NCBI GenBank assembly: GCA_900543215.1
Contig: UQQR01000001.1
Span: 1 to 64,000 of the forward strand
Source of the DNA: an uncultured Oscillospiraceae bacterium
Lineage (GTDB): Bacteria > Bacillota > Clostridia > Oscillospirales > Acutalibacteraceae
Direction: 5' to 3'
DNA length: 64,000 nucleotides
A program made the position numbers and the translations under genes. Below are positions 7,654 through 15,842 of this stretch, in pieces. Position 1 is the first letter of the stretch. Each line of letters opens with the position of its first letter. Below the pieces are notes generated by a model. The model did no database searches, was not told the DNA's origin, and saw only the letters and a program-made list of their open reading frames with translations.

Positions 7654-7861
7654 AGCTTTCACCTCGAAAATTTTCCGGTATATAAGACTCGGTATCGGTA
7701 CAGCCTATCCGCATACCTATCAATGTGCCGGGTTCTAAAACAAGCTTTCCGTCATAATAAAGTCGCCGGGCTTTAGATACAGCCTCCTCGGGACTGTCGG
7801 CTGTAACCGGGAAAGTCTCGGTTACAGTCTCCTCAATACGAATGTTATAGCTTTGAGCCAT
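7640..7861 (-). CDS. DpnD/PcfM-like protein
   Basis: A 73-residue protein with the pattern of the DpnD/PcfM family: a short strand-rich start (YNIRIEETVTETFPV), then SPEEAVSKARRLYYDGKLVLEP. Family members are encoded on conjugative plasmids and ICEs; their role is not established. It overlaps the primase gene upstream by 17 bases (stop of primase at 7845), typical of a tight operon. Confidence 0.65.
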   Translation of the reverse strand: MAQSYNIRIEETVTETFPVTADSPEEAVSKARRLYYDGKLVLEPGTLIGMRIGCTDTESYIPENFRGESYEQF

Positions 7862-8999
7862 TGTTCTGTTCCTCCTTTATTTTTTCTTCGTATTCTTTTT
7901 TGAGCTTTCTGAAAAGTAGATAATCGTCCAAACCCTTCTGATCGATAGGCCAAAAAAGGCGCTTGTAGGTTTCACACAGCGGAGCGCAGATAGCCTGTAT
8001 CTTGACCTGCGCTTTCTGCACCTGCGGGTTGGAGCGCACGTCCATATCCACAGCCTCAACTATTTTCTTGGGCGACAAAGAGGATATAACCTCCTTTAAA
8101 AATCCGGTGTTCTGTACCCCTGTCAGCCCAATAAACAGCTTGTCTCCGGATAAATAGCTTGCGACGTCTGATTTTAAGCCGCCCTCGGTAAGATATACGG
8201 TGTCGCTGTCCCGGTTGCCTGTTATGTGGATATATGAGGGAACAGAAGTCCCCTCAAATTTTTTCTGCTTGGCAGAAGACAACCACATAAACCTTGTGCC
8301 GGTCTTTTCAATAGTTATTCCCTCCGGCGTAGTAACGCGCTTAACGGGCGGATTATCGAAACGGATCTGTAAGCCCTGTATAAGATTTTGCTTATCCCGT
8401 ATCGGAATTAAAATGCCGCTCTTAAACGCCGCTATGTGCCATATGCCGTCGGTTCTGTAAAACCCCGGCATACCGTGCAGGTCATAGCGTGCGGCGAGAC
8501 TGTCGCATATCCATTGCCGTTCCGCGTTGTCGGTGGGAAAGCTGCGGTACATATTCCGGGCGATTCTTTCGCTGTCAAGCCCTCTGTTTAAAAGATTTGT
8601 AAAGTGCTCTTTTTCAAGGCGTAACAGCTTTAAAAGCCCGGTATATATTTCGTTTCTTTCCCTGATTTCCCGTATCTGGATTTTGCTCTTTTCGGGTTCC
8701 ACCGGGACATCGTGCCGCCTGACAGACGGCTCGTTAAGCAGCGCATTATAGCTCTCATAATTTTTAAGGCACACGCCTTTCGGATTAAAAGAAGAATATA
8801 ATGTGACCGCATTGCCGCCGGTACCGCAGTTATGACAGTAAAACATATTTGTGAGTCTGTTCAAATACATACGGTAACGGTGGTCGCAGCAGTAGGGGCA
8901 CCGTGCCTCAACCTCGTCGTTCGTAAGTGTGCTGCGCTTAATATTTATTCCGCAAAGCTCCGCCGTGTCTACAAGGTCAAAGTTAATGTACGCTCCCAT
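7845..8999 (-). CDS. DnaG-type primase with zinc finger and Toprim domain
   Basis: A 384-residue replication primase of a mobile element. An N-terminal CHC2-type zinc site (Cys34, Cys37, Cys55, Cys58; CPYC and CHNCG) is followed by a Toprim region with the catalytic Glu in LTEGG (about 272) and an Asp pair in VDMD (318-320). It is shorter than chromosomal DnaG and lacks a clear helicase-binding domain. Its ATG overlaps the stop of the upstream ATPase remnant (TAATG), so both belong to one operon. Confidence 0.85.
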   Translation of the reverse strand: MGAYINFDLVDTAELCGINIKRSTLTNDEVEARCPYCCDHRYRMYLNRLTNMFYCHNCGTGGNAVTLYSSFNPKGVCLKNYESYNALLNEPSVRRHDVPVEPEKSKIQIREIRERNEIYTGLLKLLRLEKEHFTNLLNRGLDSERIARNMYRSFPTDNAERQWICDSLAARYDLHGMPGFYRTDGIWHIAAFKSGILIPIRDKQNLIQGLQIRFDNPPVKRVTTPEGITIEKTGTRFMWLSSAKQKKFEGTSVPSYIHITGNRDSDTVYLTEGGLKSDVASYLSGDKLFIGLTGVQNTGFLKEVISSLSPKKIVEAVDMDVRSNPQVQKAQVKIQAICAPLCETYKRLFWPIDQKGLDDYLLFRKLKKEYEEKIKEEQNNGSKL

Positions 9000-9300
9000 T
9001 ACGAGGCTTTTTTAAGCGGTTCGGTCGCTTGGTTCATAGATTTAACCGACAGCGGCGCATTTTTAACCATTCTTAAAAATACCGTCTGGCAGGTAAGGGA
9101 GGACATATCGAAATGAGCAACGCTTTCGGTGTTGTCAATAAACACGGGGAAATTAAGCCCGGTAAGCCTGCGCATCAGCGCGCATATTTCAAGCCCTGCC
9201 GCCGTGCGCTCGGATAAAGATAACGCCGCGTAATTCCTGCCCTTGGTCGGAGTAGCGTTATAGTAATCGGGCTGAAACCCGCATAAACACTGGTTTCTTC
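8999..9300 (-). pseudogene. SMC/RecF-like ATPase, C-terminal remnant
   Basis: About 95 residues of the C-terminus of an ABC-type (SMC/RecN-like) ATPase: LSLSERTAAG as signature-like segment and FPVFIDNTES as Walker B. The Walker A half is missing. Coding resemblance fades near 9300, where the sequence passes into the leader of the divergent parA-integrase gene. Families of this type sit beside the primase in clostridial element replication operons. The loss shows that the block was cut by rearrangement. Confidence 0.65.
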
Positions 9301-9388
9301 GCAACCAAGAACAGTACATATATCTATTTTAATAACGCTTTAAGATCTATAAAACACATTCCTCTAAGAAAAATCGGAGGAAAATGCG

Positions 9389-10879
9389 ATGGTAAAAATC
9401 ATATCAATTATTTCATGCAAAGGCGGCGTCGGCAAGACTACATCCGCCGTCAATATCAGTTCATATATTCATACTCAAGGCAAACGAGTTCTTGCTGTGG
9501 ATTTGGATTATCAACACAACCTATCGAAACACTTCGGTATTTTTCCGGGTCATCTTAAAGACAAGCCTACTTTGTATGACTTGTTTAATGCGGCGATGGA
9601 CGATTGCCCGGATGGTGAGATGAGCGAGTTGGTACACAGGGCTGTTGTGAAATCAACCACGGTTGATGTATTGCCTGCAACGGCAAAACTTTCGCTGCTG
9701 GATATGGCAAAACGAAGACCGTCGGGAGACGGTATGGTGCGCAAGCGCGATGACGGAAGATGGGAAGGCCGCATCGTTGTCGGTCACAAAAAGAACGGCG
9801 ATCCGATTCACCGCTATGTGCTTGCCCGAACACAAAAGGAGTTAATCGTAAAGCTCCACGACTGCATCGAGATGTACCGCGATGCCGACCTCACCGAGGA
9901 TTCGAATATGACGCTCGGCGAATGGCTCGACCGATGGATCAATGAATATATGATCTTCACAATTCGCGAGAGCACGCTGGATTCTTACAAAGCGATGATT
10001 AAAAATCAAATCAAACCGTATCTCGGCGACAGACCTTTGTCGGCGCTGACCACGCAGGAACTTCAAAAATTCTATAACACCGTCAAAAAGAAAGGTCGTG
10101 TGAAAGCAGACAAGCTGCACGGTACAGAGCTTGCCGACAGTATGGTGCGCGGTATTCATATGATGCTGCACGAAGCGCTGGATATGGCGGTGCGCCTACG
10201 GCTGATTGTTAAAAATCCAACGGTCGGCACAACGATTCCCAAAAACAATTATCCGCCGAAGCAGATACTCAATGACGAACAGCTTGAGCGATTCATGCAG
10301 CGCATCCGACAGGATGAGCGGTGGTACGATTTCTTCTACACCGAGCTGACCACAGGACTGCGGCGGGGTGAAATCTGCGGACTGAAGTGGGAGGACTTCG
10401 ATGCGGAAAACGGAAAGTTGAAAGTGAGGCGCTCGGTTGCTAAAAGGAAAGGCGGCGGATTGAATATCGGCGAAACCAAAACCGAGACGGGAACGCGCAC
10501 GATTGTCCTGCCGCCGAGCACTGCGGAACTTCTGCGGAAGCGAAAAGAAACGGCAGTCAGCGAATGGATATTCCCGAATATCTATGAGCCCGAAAAACCG
10601 ATGCACCCCGACTATGCTTACCACCGATTAAAAACTCTGTTAAAACAGGCGGAGCTTCCGCTGATTTGGTTCCACGATCTGCGCCACACCTTCGCCACTC
10701 ACGCGCTGGCGGGCGGTGTGGATGCGAAAACCCTGTCGGGAATCCTCGGGCATACCAACGCCAGCTTTACGCTGGACACCTACACCCATGTGACCACCGA
10801 TATGCAGAGAAACGCTTCCACTATCGTGGGGAGCTTTATGGATGAGATTATGCTTGAAGGAGATGATACCAATCGCTAA
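9389..10879 (+). CDS. ParA N-terminus fused in frame to a tyrosine recombinase
   Basis: Residues 1-105 are the start of a ParA/Soj partition ATPase (deviant Walker A KGGVGKTT, VDLDYQHNLS). From Met106 (ATG 9704) the protein is a complete integrase: arm-binding start MAKRRPSGDGM, SAM-like core-binding domain, and catalytic residues Arg325 (TGLR), His429/Arg432 (HDLRH), His455 and Tyr465. GGAGG stands before ATG 9389, while ATG 9704 has no ribosome-binding site, so the fusion is probably what is translated. The junction falls exactly at the natural integrase start, suggesting deletion between parA and int at a short GATATG-like match. The 3' end overlaps the second recombinase by 38 bases. Confidence 0.85.
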   Translation: MVKIISIISCKGGVGKTTSAVNISSYIHTQGKRVLAVDLDYQHNLSKHFGIFPGHLKDKPTLYDLFNAAMDDCPDGEMSELVHRAVVKSTTVDVLPATAKLSLLDMAKRRPSGDGMVRKRDDGRWEGRIVVGHKKNGDPIHRYVLARTQKELIVKLHDCIEMYRDADLTEDSNMTLGEWLDRWINEYMIFTIRESTLDSYKAMIKNQIKPYLGDRPLSALTTQELQKFYNTVKKKGRVKADKLHGTELADSMVRGIHMMLHEALDMAVRLRLIVKNPTVGTTIPKNNYPPKQILNDEQLERFMQRIRQDERWYDFFYTELTTGLRRGEICGLKWEDFDAENGKLKVRRSVAKRKGGGLNIGETKTETGTRTIVLPPSTAELLRKRKETAVSEWIFPNIYEPEKPMHPDYAYHRLKTLLKQAELPLIWFHDLRHTFATHALAGGVDAKTLSGILGHTNASFTLDTYTHVTTDMQRNASTIVGSFMDEIMLEGDDTNR

Positions 10880-12293
10880 AAAAAGAAAAAATGGTGAGGG
10901 CACATTACGCCTGCGTAAAGACGGTCGGTGGGAAGGAAGAATTGTTGTCGGGTACGATGAGAAAAGCCTGCCTATTACAAAATGCGTAACGGCGAAAACA
11001 AAAACAGAATGTTCCACTAAACTCGAAGCGCTGAAAGAACAGTACGGACGCTCTTCCGATAAAATTAAACCGGATATGCCGTTCGGGGATTGGATCGACT
11101 TCTGGTATCAGACCTACTGCCGACACACACTCCGCATTACCACAAGAACCGACTATGAAAACCGCATTTACAATCATATCATTCCCGAAATCGGAAAAAT
11201 TCCGCTGAACAGGCTGTCACAGTCGGATTTACAGCAATTCTACGCAAAGGAAAAGACAGACGGAAGAAAACTGCACGCAAAGACCTACGGAAAGGGACTT
11301 TCGGACAGAACGATAAGGGGGATACATGCCAACTGCCGCACAGCTTTACAGCGGGCGGTGCAGGAGGGCTTAATTCGCACCAATCCCGCCGTCGGCTGTA
11401 AGCTGCCGCCGAAAAAAGCGCGGGAGATGCAGGTGCTGACGCAAAACGAGATTCTGCGGTTTTTGCATCAGGCAAAGGAAGAAGGCTATTATGAGCTCTT
11501 CCTGCTGGAGCTCGGCACAGGAATGCGGCGCGGTGAAATATTGGCGCTCAAATGGTGCGACCTCAACTTCGCAACAGGAGAGCTTCGCATTGAACGGCAG
11601 GTATATATCATCAAGGCAGAGGTGATTATATCGGCGCCGAAAACAAAAGCCTCGATACGCACCGTTATTCTGCCACCGTCACTCTTGAAAACCCTTGTGG
11701 CGTATAAGGAAACGGTGGATTCGGAATGGATGTTTCCGTCACCGACGGATAACGGCAGACCGAGAAATCCGTCATCGGTTAGAAAACGGTTACAACTGAT
11801 CTTGGAACGGGCAGGCTGTAAAAAGGTGCGCTTTCACGATTTGCGTCACACATTTGCGACCATGGCGCTGGAGCACGGTATGGATGTGAAAACTCTTTCG
11901 GCAACTATAGGTCATGTGTCATCAGCAACCACGCTGGATATTTACAGCCATATCACCGATACTATGCAAAGGCAGGCGGCGGTGCATATAGACCGCAAAA
12001 TCGGCGGCACAGACGCCCAAATGCCGACGGCTGAGCCGTCGGCAAGGAAAGATACTGCCCCAATCGAATTCACGCCGTACAAGCCGAAAATACGCAAACC
12101 CGGGACGGGCTGTGTCACCATGATTAATGACCACCTCTACGAGGGACGGTACACACCAACCAACGCCTACGGCAAGCGGGAAAGCCACAATATCTATGCG
12201 AAAACGCGCGAGGAATGCGAAGAAAAGCTCGCGGAAATGATTGCAGAGGTTAAGGCGCAAATCAAGGCGGAAAAAGACAAAATGACAGGGTGA
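10842..12293 (+). CDS. Second tyrosine recombinase with extra C-terminal arm-type domain
   Basis: A 483-residue integrase. Catalytic residues: Arg229 (TGMR), His332/Arg335 (HDLRH), His358 and Tyr368. The N-terminal arm-binding domain (about residues 18-65, KDGRWEGR...AKTKTEC) is echoed by a segment at the C-terminus (about 422-470, NDHLYEGR...AKTREEC), so the protein appears to carry two arm-type domains. Start ATG 10842 has GGGGAG eight bases upstream, inside the first recombinase; ATG 10863 is also possible but badly spaced. A tandem overlapping pair suggests joint action in excision or integration. Confidence 0.85.
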   Translation: MRLCLKEMIPIAKKRKNGEGTLRLRKDGRWEGRIVVGYDEKSLPITKCVTAKTKTECSTKLEALKEQYGRSSDKIKPDMPFGDWIDFWYQTYCRHTLRITTRTDYENRIYNHIIPEIGKIPLNRLSQSDLQQFYAKEKTDGRKLHAKTYGKGLSDRTIRGIHANCRTALQRAVQEGLIRTNPAVGCKLPPKKAREMQVLTQNEILRFLHQAKEEGYYELFLLELGTGMRRGEILALKWCDLNFATGELRIERQVYIIKAEVIISAPKTKASIRTVILPPSLLKTLVAYKETVDSEWMFPSPTDNGRPRNPSSVRKRLQLILERAGCKKVRFHDLRHTFATMALEHGMDVKTLSATIGHVSSATTLDIYSHITDTMQRQAAVHIDRKIGGTDAQMPTAEPSARKDTAPIEFTPYKPKIRKPGTGCVTMINDHLYEGRYTPTNAYGKRESHNIYAKTREECEEKLAEMIAEVKAQIKAEKDKMTG

Positions 12294-12312
12294 CCGAAAA
12301 AGTCACCCTGTC
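12284..12312 (+). terminator. Perfect hairpin at the end of the recombinase pair
   Basis: Arms GACAGGGTGAC and GTCACCCTGTC around a 7-base loop, overlapping the stop codon of the second recombinase. Only a short TTT follows, so it may be a terminator or a structural part of the attachment site. A near-identical hairpin lies at 14294-14322. Confidence 0.7.
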
Positions 12313-12320
12313 AAAATTTG
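12310..12320. other. Attachment-core copy next to the recombinases
   Basis: GTCAAAATTTG directly after the recombinase hairpin. The same 11 bases recur at 14320 and 15393, there as part of a longer 29-base repeat. Position beside the integrase stop is where an att site of a Tn916-like element is expected. Confidence 0.5.
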
Positions 12321-12334
12321 AGGTTTCAAGACCC

Positions 12335-13990
12335 TTAGTTTGCTTTTGGATTTTCAAGCGATTCCCTTTTTGTGTCGAATGGAAGCACATCGGTAAATAA
12401 AATTAAATTGGAAGTGATTTTTTCCCGTTCGGTCAATGCTTGAAATGTACCGTTTGAGTAAAGGACATCCATAACCATCAGTGCCACTTCATTTCCTATA
12501 AAACCGCTTGCAGACCAACTGAAAATAAGATCTCGCATTTGCGGCGGATAATCGCCTGCGACGGTTTGCGCATATTCAAAGGCGTAGTCCGCAAATTGCT
12601 TTTTGAATTTTTCATCGAGCTCCGGAATCTTAGCAAAAAAATCTTCGGCTTTCCCTTTGACCACCATAATATTAATCTGATTGTTTTCGGAAATAAACTG
12701 TCGTTCTCTGAGCCGTTTGAATTTATCGGCATTTACGAGGTCATCAGAAATAGCATCGGTCATAAATTCGTAAAGGAATTCATAATCAGAAGTCAAATTA
12801 TTTTTCCAGGCACCCTCACGTGAAGAATATCTGCTGTCTATAGACCATGAATAGACGGGATACTTCTCAGACCAACGTGTCATATTACCGCAAGCCCACA
12901 TAGAAGGAAGCTGCAGGGTAGGAACATAATCCTTATCAACCTGTGTCCTTTCCGTTCCGATAAAAGCGATATAATTTCCCCCGTCTGTTGTTTTAATATA
13001 GTAAGGGGACAGATCCTTTTTTACTTCCAATCGACATTTGTTGGCCACACCGTAAAAAATAGCTGCTGCTTCCAAAAGCTGACGGTTTCCGCTTGGAATA
13101 TACACATCACGGACATCGGAAATTGCTTCCCTGACAGAGTCAGCGTAAGAATTTGCAAGAAGTCGGGCTATTTCAAGTTGTTTTTTCGATTTATTCTCCT
13201 GCTTTTCAAGAGAAAAAGTTGGAGAATCAAATCTTACGTAAGTGGTAAATTTGTTCCCGGCTTTTCGCACTAAAAAGCCGTTGCTTTCTAAGAGCTCAAT
13301 CTTATCCTCAATAAAGACAGGGGCAACTCCCAATTCTTCTGCTATTTCATTTTTGGTTCTGGGAGTATAATACACACTGTAGACGATATTAAGATTTAAG
13401 CTGTCATTCAGGTAATATTCGGGACCTCCATTCGGTCCGGGATCTCCGCTGTGACCGATACTAGTTGCTTTAATGGGCTTCATTCCCAACTTTCCTATTT
13501 TTCTTTCCATAACTAATCCCTCTCTTAATTCATATCGTGCTTTATTAAGATGCCATTTTACTGTACCTATAGGTATACCTCGTTCTTTCGAGATAATTGC
13601 GATCGGCTTGTTTTCGTAATAGTACGAATAAACAATTTCGCGGCGTGTTTGTGTTAGAAATGTAATTTCACGGCGCAAGCGCAAAAATTCCTCTTCATTA
13701 TCTCCGAAATCGTAGACATCCTCAACGGAAAGATTAATTTGATCAAGAGAAACGCCCTGATGCTTCTTAACAAATGAGACATATTTTGAATACACATATT
13801 CGCTGATGCGCCACACATAGCCGTCTAAGTTGTATATTTCCTTTGATTTTAACAAGGACTCATACAGCTCTTTGACAATATCGGCACAAATCTCCTCTGC
13901 TTCGTCATAAGAAAAAGATTTCTTGACAGCAAATCCGTATATTCTGGGAAGATATTCGGTTAAAATTTTGTCTGCTTTTTGTTTATTCAT
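12335..13990 (-). CDS. Sigma-70-like protein with winged-helix and long C-terminal region
   Basis: About 551 residues. Residues 1-170 resemble an ECF-type sigma factor: a region-2-like start (LPRIYGFAVKKSFSYDEAEEICADIV), then region 4 with PIAIISKERGIPIGTVKWHLNKAR. Next comes a winged-helix-like stretch (PRTKNEIAEELGV, LLESNGFLVRK) and about 300 residues of unknown, probably sensory, sequence. Start ATG 13990 has GGAG eight bases upstream. No anti-sigma factor is adjacent, so sensing may be built in. It lies alone between two copies of an integrase 3' end, as a cargo gene would. Confidence 0.75.
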   Translation of the reverse strand: MNKQKADKILTEYLPRIYGFAVKKSFSYDEAEEICADIVKELYESLLKSKEIYNLDGYVWRISEYVYSKYVSFVKKHQGVSLDQINLSVEDVYDFGDNEEEFLRLRREITFLTQTRREIVYSYYYENKPIAIISKERGIPIGTVKWHLNKARYELREGLVMERKIGKLGMKPIKATSIGHSGDPGPNGGPEYYLNDSLNLNIVYSVYYTPRTKNEIAEELGVAPVFIEDKIELLESNGFLVRKAGNKFTTYVRFDSPTFSLEKQENKSKKQLEIARLLANSYADSVREAISDVRDVYIPSGNRQLLEAAAIFYGVANKCRLEVKKDLSPYYIKTTDGGNYIAFIGTERTQVDKDYVPTLQLPSMWACGNMTRWSEKYPVYSWSIDSRYSSREGAWKNNLTSDYEFLYEFMTDAISDDLVNADKFKRLRERQFISENNQINIMVVKGKAEDFFAKIPELDEKFKKQFADYAFEYAQTVAGDYPPQMRDLIFSWSASGFIGNEVALMVMDVLYSNGTFQALTEREKITSNLILFTDVLPFDTKRESLENPKAN

Positions 13991-13999
13991 ATGTATCAC

Positions 14000-14195
14000 T
14001 CCGGTACCGTTTGACTATATAGTGGGCAGAAAATCAGAAAAGTTGGCGATTTTGAAATATTTTTTCAATAATTTCCGGCCTGAATGACATCAGGATGCGT
14101 TATCCTCAGAAATTGATGAAAGCTTTTCAACAGATTTTAGTATAAGCTGTAAAATTCTGCGCCGCAATAACTTCAGAACTCTAAATAGGAAAAAT
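14000..14195. other. Non-coding stretch upstream of the sigma-like gene
   Basis: AT-rich sequence with no supported gene. It should hold the minus-strand promoter of the sigma-like gene, but I see no strong consensus boxes. The right edge abuts the leftover integrase 3' end. Confidence 0.4.
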
Positions 14196-14330
14196 CACAA
14201 TATCTACGCGCAAGCGAGAGAAGAATGTGAAGAAAAGCTCGCGGAAATGATTGCAGAGGTGAAGGCGCAAATCAAGGCGGAAAAAGAGAAAATGACAGGG
14301 TGACCGAAATTGTCACCTTGTCAAAATTTG
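14196..14330 (+). pseudogene. Leftover 3' end of a related integrase, with hairpin
   Basis: 135 bases match 12186-12320 without gaps and with 12 differences (about 91 percent). They include the last coding segment of the second recombinase, its stop and its hairpin. The differences are mostly silent or conservative, so this comes from a different element of the same family rather than from a fresh duplication. It marks an old integration event at the same site. Confidence 0.8.
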
Positions 14331-14348
14331 CGTCGCTGTAGACAAAGA
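14320..14348. other. Attachment-site copy (29-base repeat, copy 1)
   Basis: Matches 15393-15421 at 26 of 29 positions, starting with GTCAAAATTTGC and ending with GTAGACAAAGA. The two copies flank the GNAT gene and the tRNA-Pro, as direct repeats do around an inserted segment. Confidence 0.6.
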
Positions 14349-14359
14349 AAAACTGAAAT

Positions 14360-14809
14360 TTATCTTTCCTTTATCATGATAAAATTCGTAAGAAGAGTCC
14401 CCTGTCGCTCAACCTGTTGTTCTTTAATAACTTTGTATCCTCTTGTTTCAAAAAACGGTCTTGCGGTAATAGAAGCATGGGTAACAATATTTCCTTGAAC
14501 TGCCGACTCTAACTGATTGCAAATAGCAGTAGCAATTCCTTTTCTTTGATATCCAAAATGAACAAATAAGCGGTTGAGATAGCCTGTCTTATCTATATCC
14601 CCAAATCCTACGATAATATCATCATCAACCGCAACAATACTGAAATGTTCTTGAAGAGATTGGTTCCACGTTTTCAAGTCTACCTGTCCTGTTGCCCAAA
14701 CATCTAACTGTTTTTTGGTATAATCTTTCGCATTTACTGTGTGAACAGTGTTGTAGAAGAGTTCTGCCAATTCCTTACAGCCTGAGGATTGATACTCTCT
14801 AATAAGCAT
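14360..14809 (-). CDS. GNAT-family N-acetyltransferase
   Basis: A 149-residue acetyl-CoA-dependent transferase. The acetyl-CoA binding loop is visible as FGYQRKGIATAIC, preceded by the strand YLNRLFV, and the C-terminus FFETRGYKVIKEQ is typical. Start chosen at ATG 14809 with GAGG upstream; an earlier frame at 14857 has no ribosome-binding site. Substrate unknown: relatives acetylate small amines, antibiotics or protein N-termini. It lies between two attachment-site repeats, so it is probably a cargo gene. Confidence 0.85.
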   Translation of the reverse strand: MLIREYQSSGCKELAELFYNTVHTVNAKDYTKKQLDVWATGQVDLKTWNQSLQEHFSIVAVDDDIIVGFGDIDKTGYLNRLFVHFGYQRKGIATAICNQLESAVQGNIVTHASITARPFFETRGYKVIKEQQVERQGTLLTNFIMIKER

Positions 14810-14888
14810 TTTATTTATACCTCTAAATTCCGATCTATTGTTCCAATTATAGCACACAACGGCAAAGAAATCTACTCTAAATCAAGCT

Positions 14889-14932
14889 TAAAAAAGTCCG
14901 GCCGATTTAACATTGAGTATTAAATCAGCCGG
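14889..14932 (-). terminator. Terminator of the tRNA-Pro transcript
   Basis: Stem CCGGC(C)GATTTAA with its complement around 14898-14932; on the minus strand it is followed by ACTTTTTT. It lies just past the CCA end of the tRNA. Confidence 0.85.
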
Positions 14933-14937
14933 AAAGG

Positions 14938-15013
14938 TGGTCGGAGTGACAGGGTTCGAACCTGCGGCATCGATATCCCAAATGTCGCGCGCTACCAACT
15001 GCGCCACACCCCG
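14938..15013 (-). tRNA. tRNA-Pro (anticodon TGG)
   Basis: A 76-base tRNA with encoded CCA. The acceptor stem CGGGGTG pairs with CACTCCG, D-stem GCGC/GCGC, T-arm with TTCGAAC loop, anticodon loop TTTGGGA giving TGG. The anticodon stem CGACA/TATCG has a C-A mismatch at the fourth pair, and the T-stem has a G-T pair, unusual for a housekeeping tRNA. It may be an element-borne or slightly decayed copy. Confidence 0.85.
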
Positions 15014-15018
15014 ATAGT

Positions 15019-15047
15019 TATTTAATTGTGGTCGTGTAGGTGGTCAA
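15019..15047 (-). promoter_or_regulatory. Promoter of tRNA-Pro
   Basis: On the minus strand TTGACC (15042-15047), 17-base spacer, TAAATA (15019-15024); the mature tRNA 5' end follows after five bases. A second TTGACC lies further upstream. Confidence 0.6.
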
Positions 15048-15392
15048 GTCTGTGGTCAAACACATTTTTGACCGCCATTTTTTGTTTTCCATACCGTCCA
15101 AAAATCGCACGGTTAAAGGGCTTTCGGCGGTTGGCACCGATAAACGTCAGAAATGCCGCCTATGCTCCCAAACGCATTTATGATGGCTCTTTCCGCCCCT
15201 TTCCGCTCGGAAAACGGTGCTCTTTAGCACTCTTGTATCCACTGTTTCCGAGTGCTCCGAAACGGTAGGTGGTCTGTTATGAGGTCAACAGAAATTTCCG
15301 CAGAATACTGTGCTCTCCCCGCCTCTCGCCTTTATGCGAGAGGCGATTGCTTTTTATACGGTTATTATAACTCCAACCAGCACCTGATTCAA
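15048..15392. other. Decayed intergenic DNA with a terminator hairpin
   Basis: No gene is supported. A strong hairpin GCCTCTCGC/GCGAGAGGC (15321-15344) is followed by GATTGCTTTTT on the plus strand and is terminator-like, although no gene precedes it. Open frames crossing it are interrupted by the hairpin and have no ribosome-binding site. The rest looks like element debris. Confidence 0.45.
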
Positions 15393-15421
15393 GTCAAAAT
15401 TTGCACCGCAGTAGACAAAGA
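15393..15421. other. Attachment-site copy (29-base repeat, copy 2)
   Basis: Second copy of the repeat at 14320-14348, three mismatches. In both copies the frame reads KIC[V/T]AVDK[E/D]K, so the site may derive from the coding end of a target gene. Confidence 0.6.
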
Positions 15422-15531
15422 TAAGGAGATTAATATATTCTGTTCGTTGAATAACTGTTCTACAATGTCGAAAAAAATTTTTTGAATGTGATATAATTCT
15501 GATACTGAAAATCGTAAAAGAATTCTAACTA

Positions 15532-15597
15532 ATGAAAGTATATACAGTTGTTGCAGGGGTTGAAGATTGCGGTAAGACAAGCTTGCTTCGTATTTAA
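15532..15597 (+). pseudogene. Start of a P-loop NTPase gene, truncated
   Basis: Twenty-one codons (MKVYTVVAGVEDCGKTSLLR...) then a stop. The Walker-A-like stretch GVxxxGKTS is that of a P-loop kinase or zeta-toxin-like protein. No continuation is readable downstream. Remnant only. Confidence 0.4.
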
Positions 15598-15842
15598 AAC
15601 CGGTTAAAAAGGCGGTCATAATATTGATACCAAAGCACTTTGGAGATTTACTCACAGTATTACTGTATTGCAAGGACTATATTTTATATTATAAGAAAGT
15701 ATTTCGATTTCTTTACCTGTAAGAACAAATTTGAATAAAATATATGATTTGGTTCCGTTGCTTTTCAAGCTACAATACATTATAATAATAGTAAGTTATA
15801 ATTTTATAAAATTGATAACTCCAATATAAAGGAATTGATAAT

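Noticed and set aside
15024..15180. Minus-strand frame ending in ...VFDHRLDHLHDHN just before the tRNA
   Set aside because: It overlaps the tRNA promoter, is closed upstream by a stop at about 15162 and has no start; probably non-coding.
15252..15485. Open frame of 77 codons on the plus strand
   Set aside because: It runs through a strong terminator hairpin and an attachment repeat and has no ribosome-binding site.
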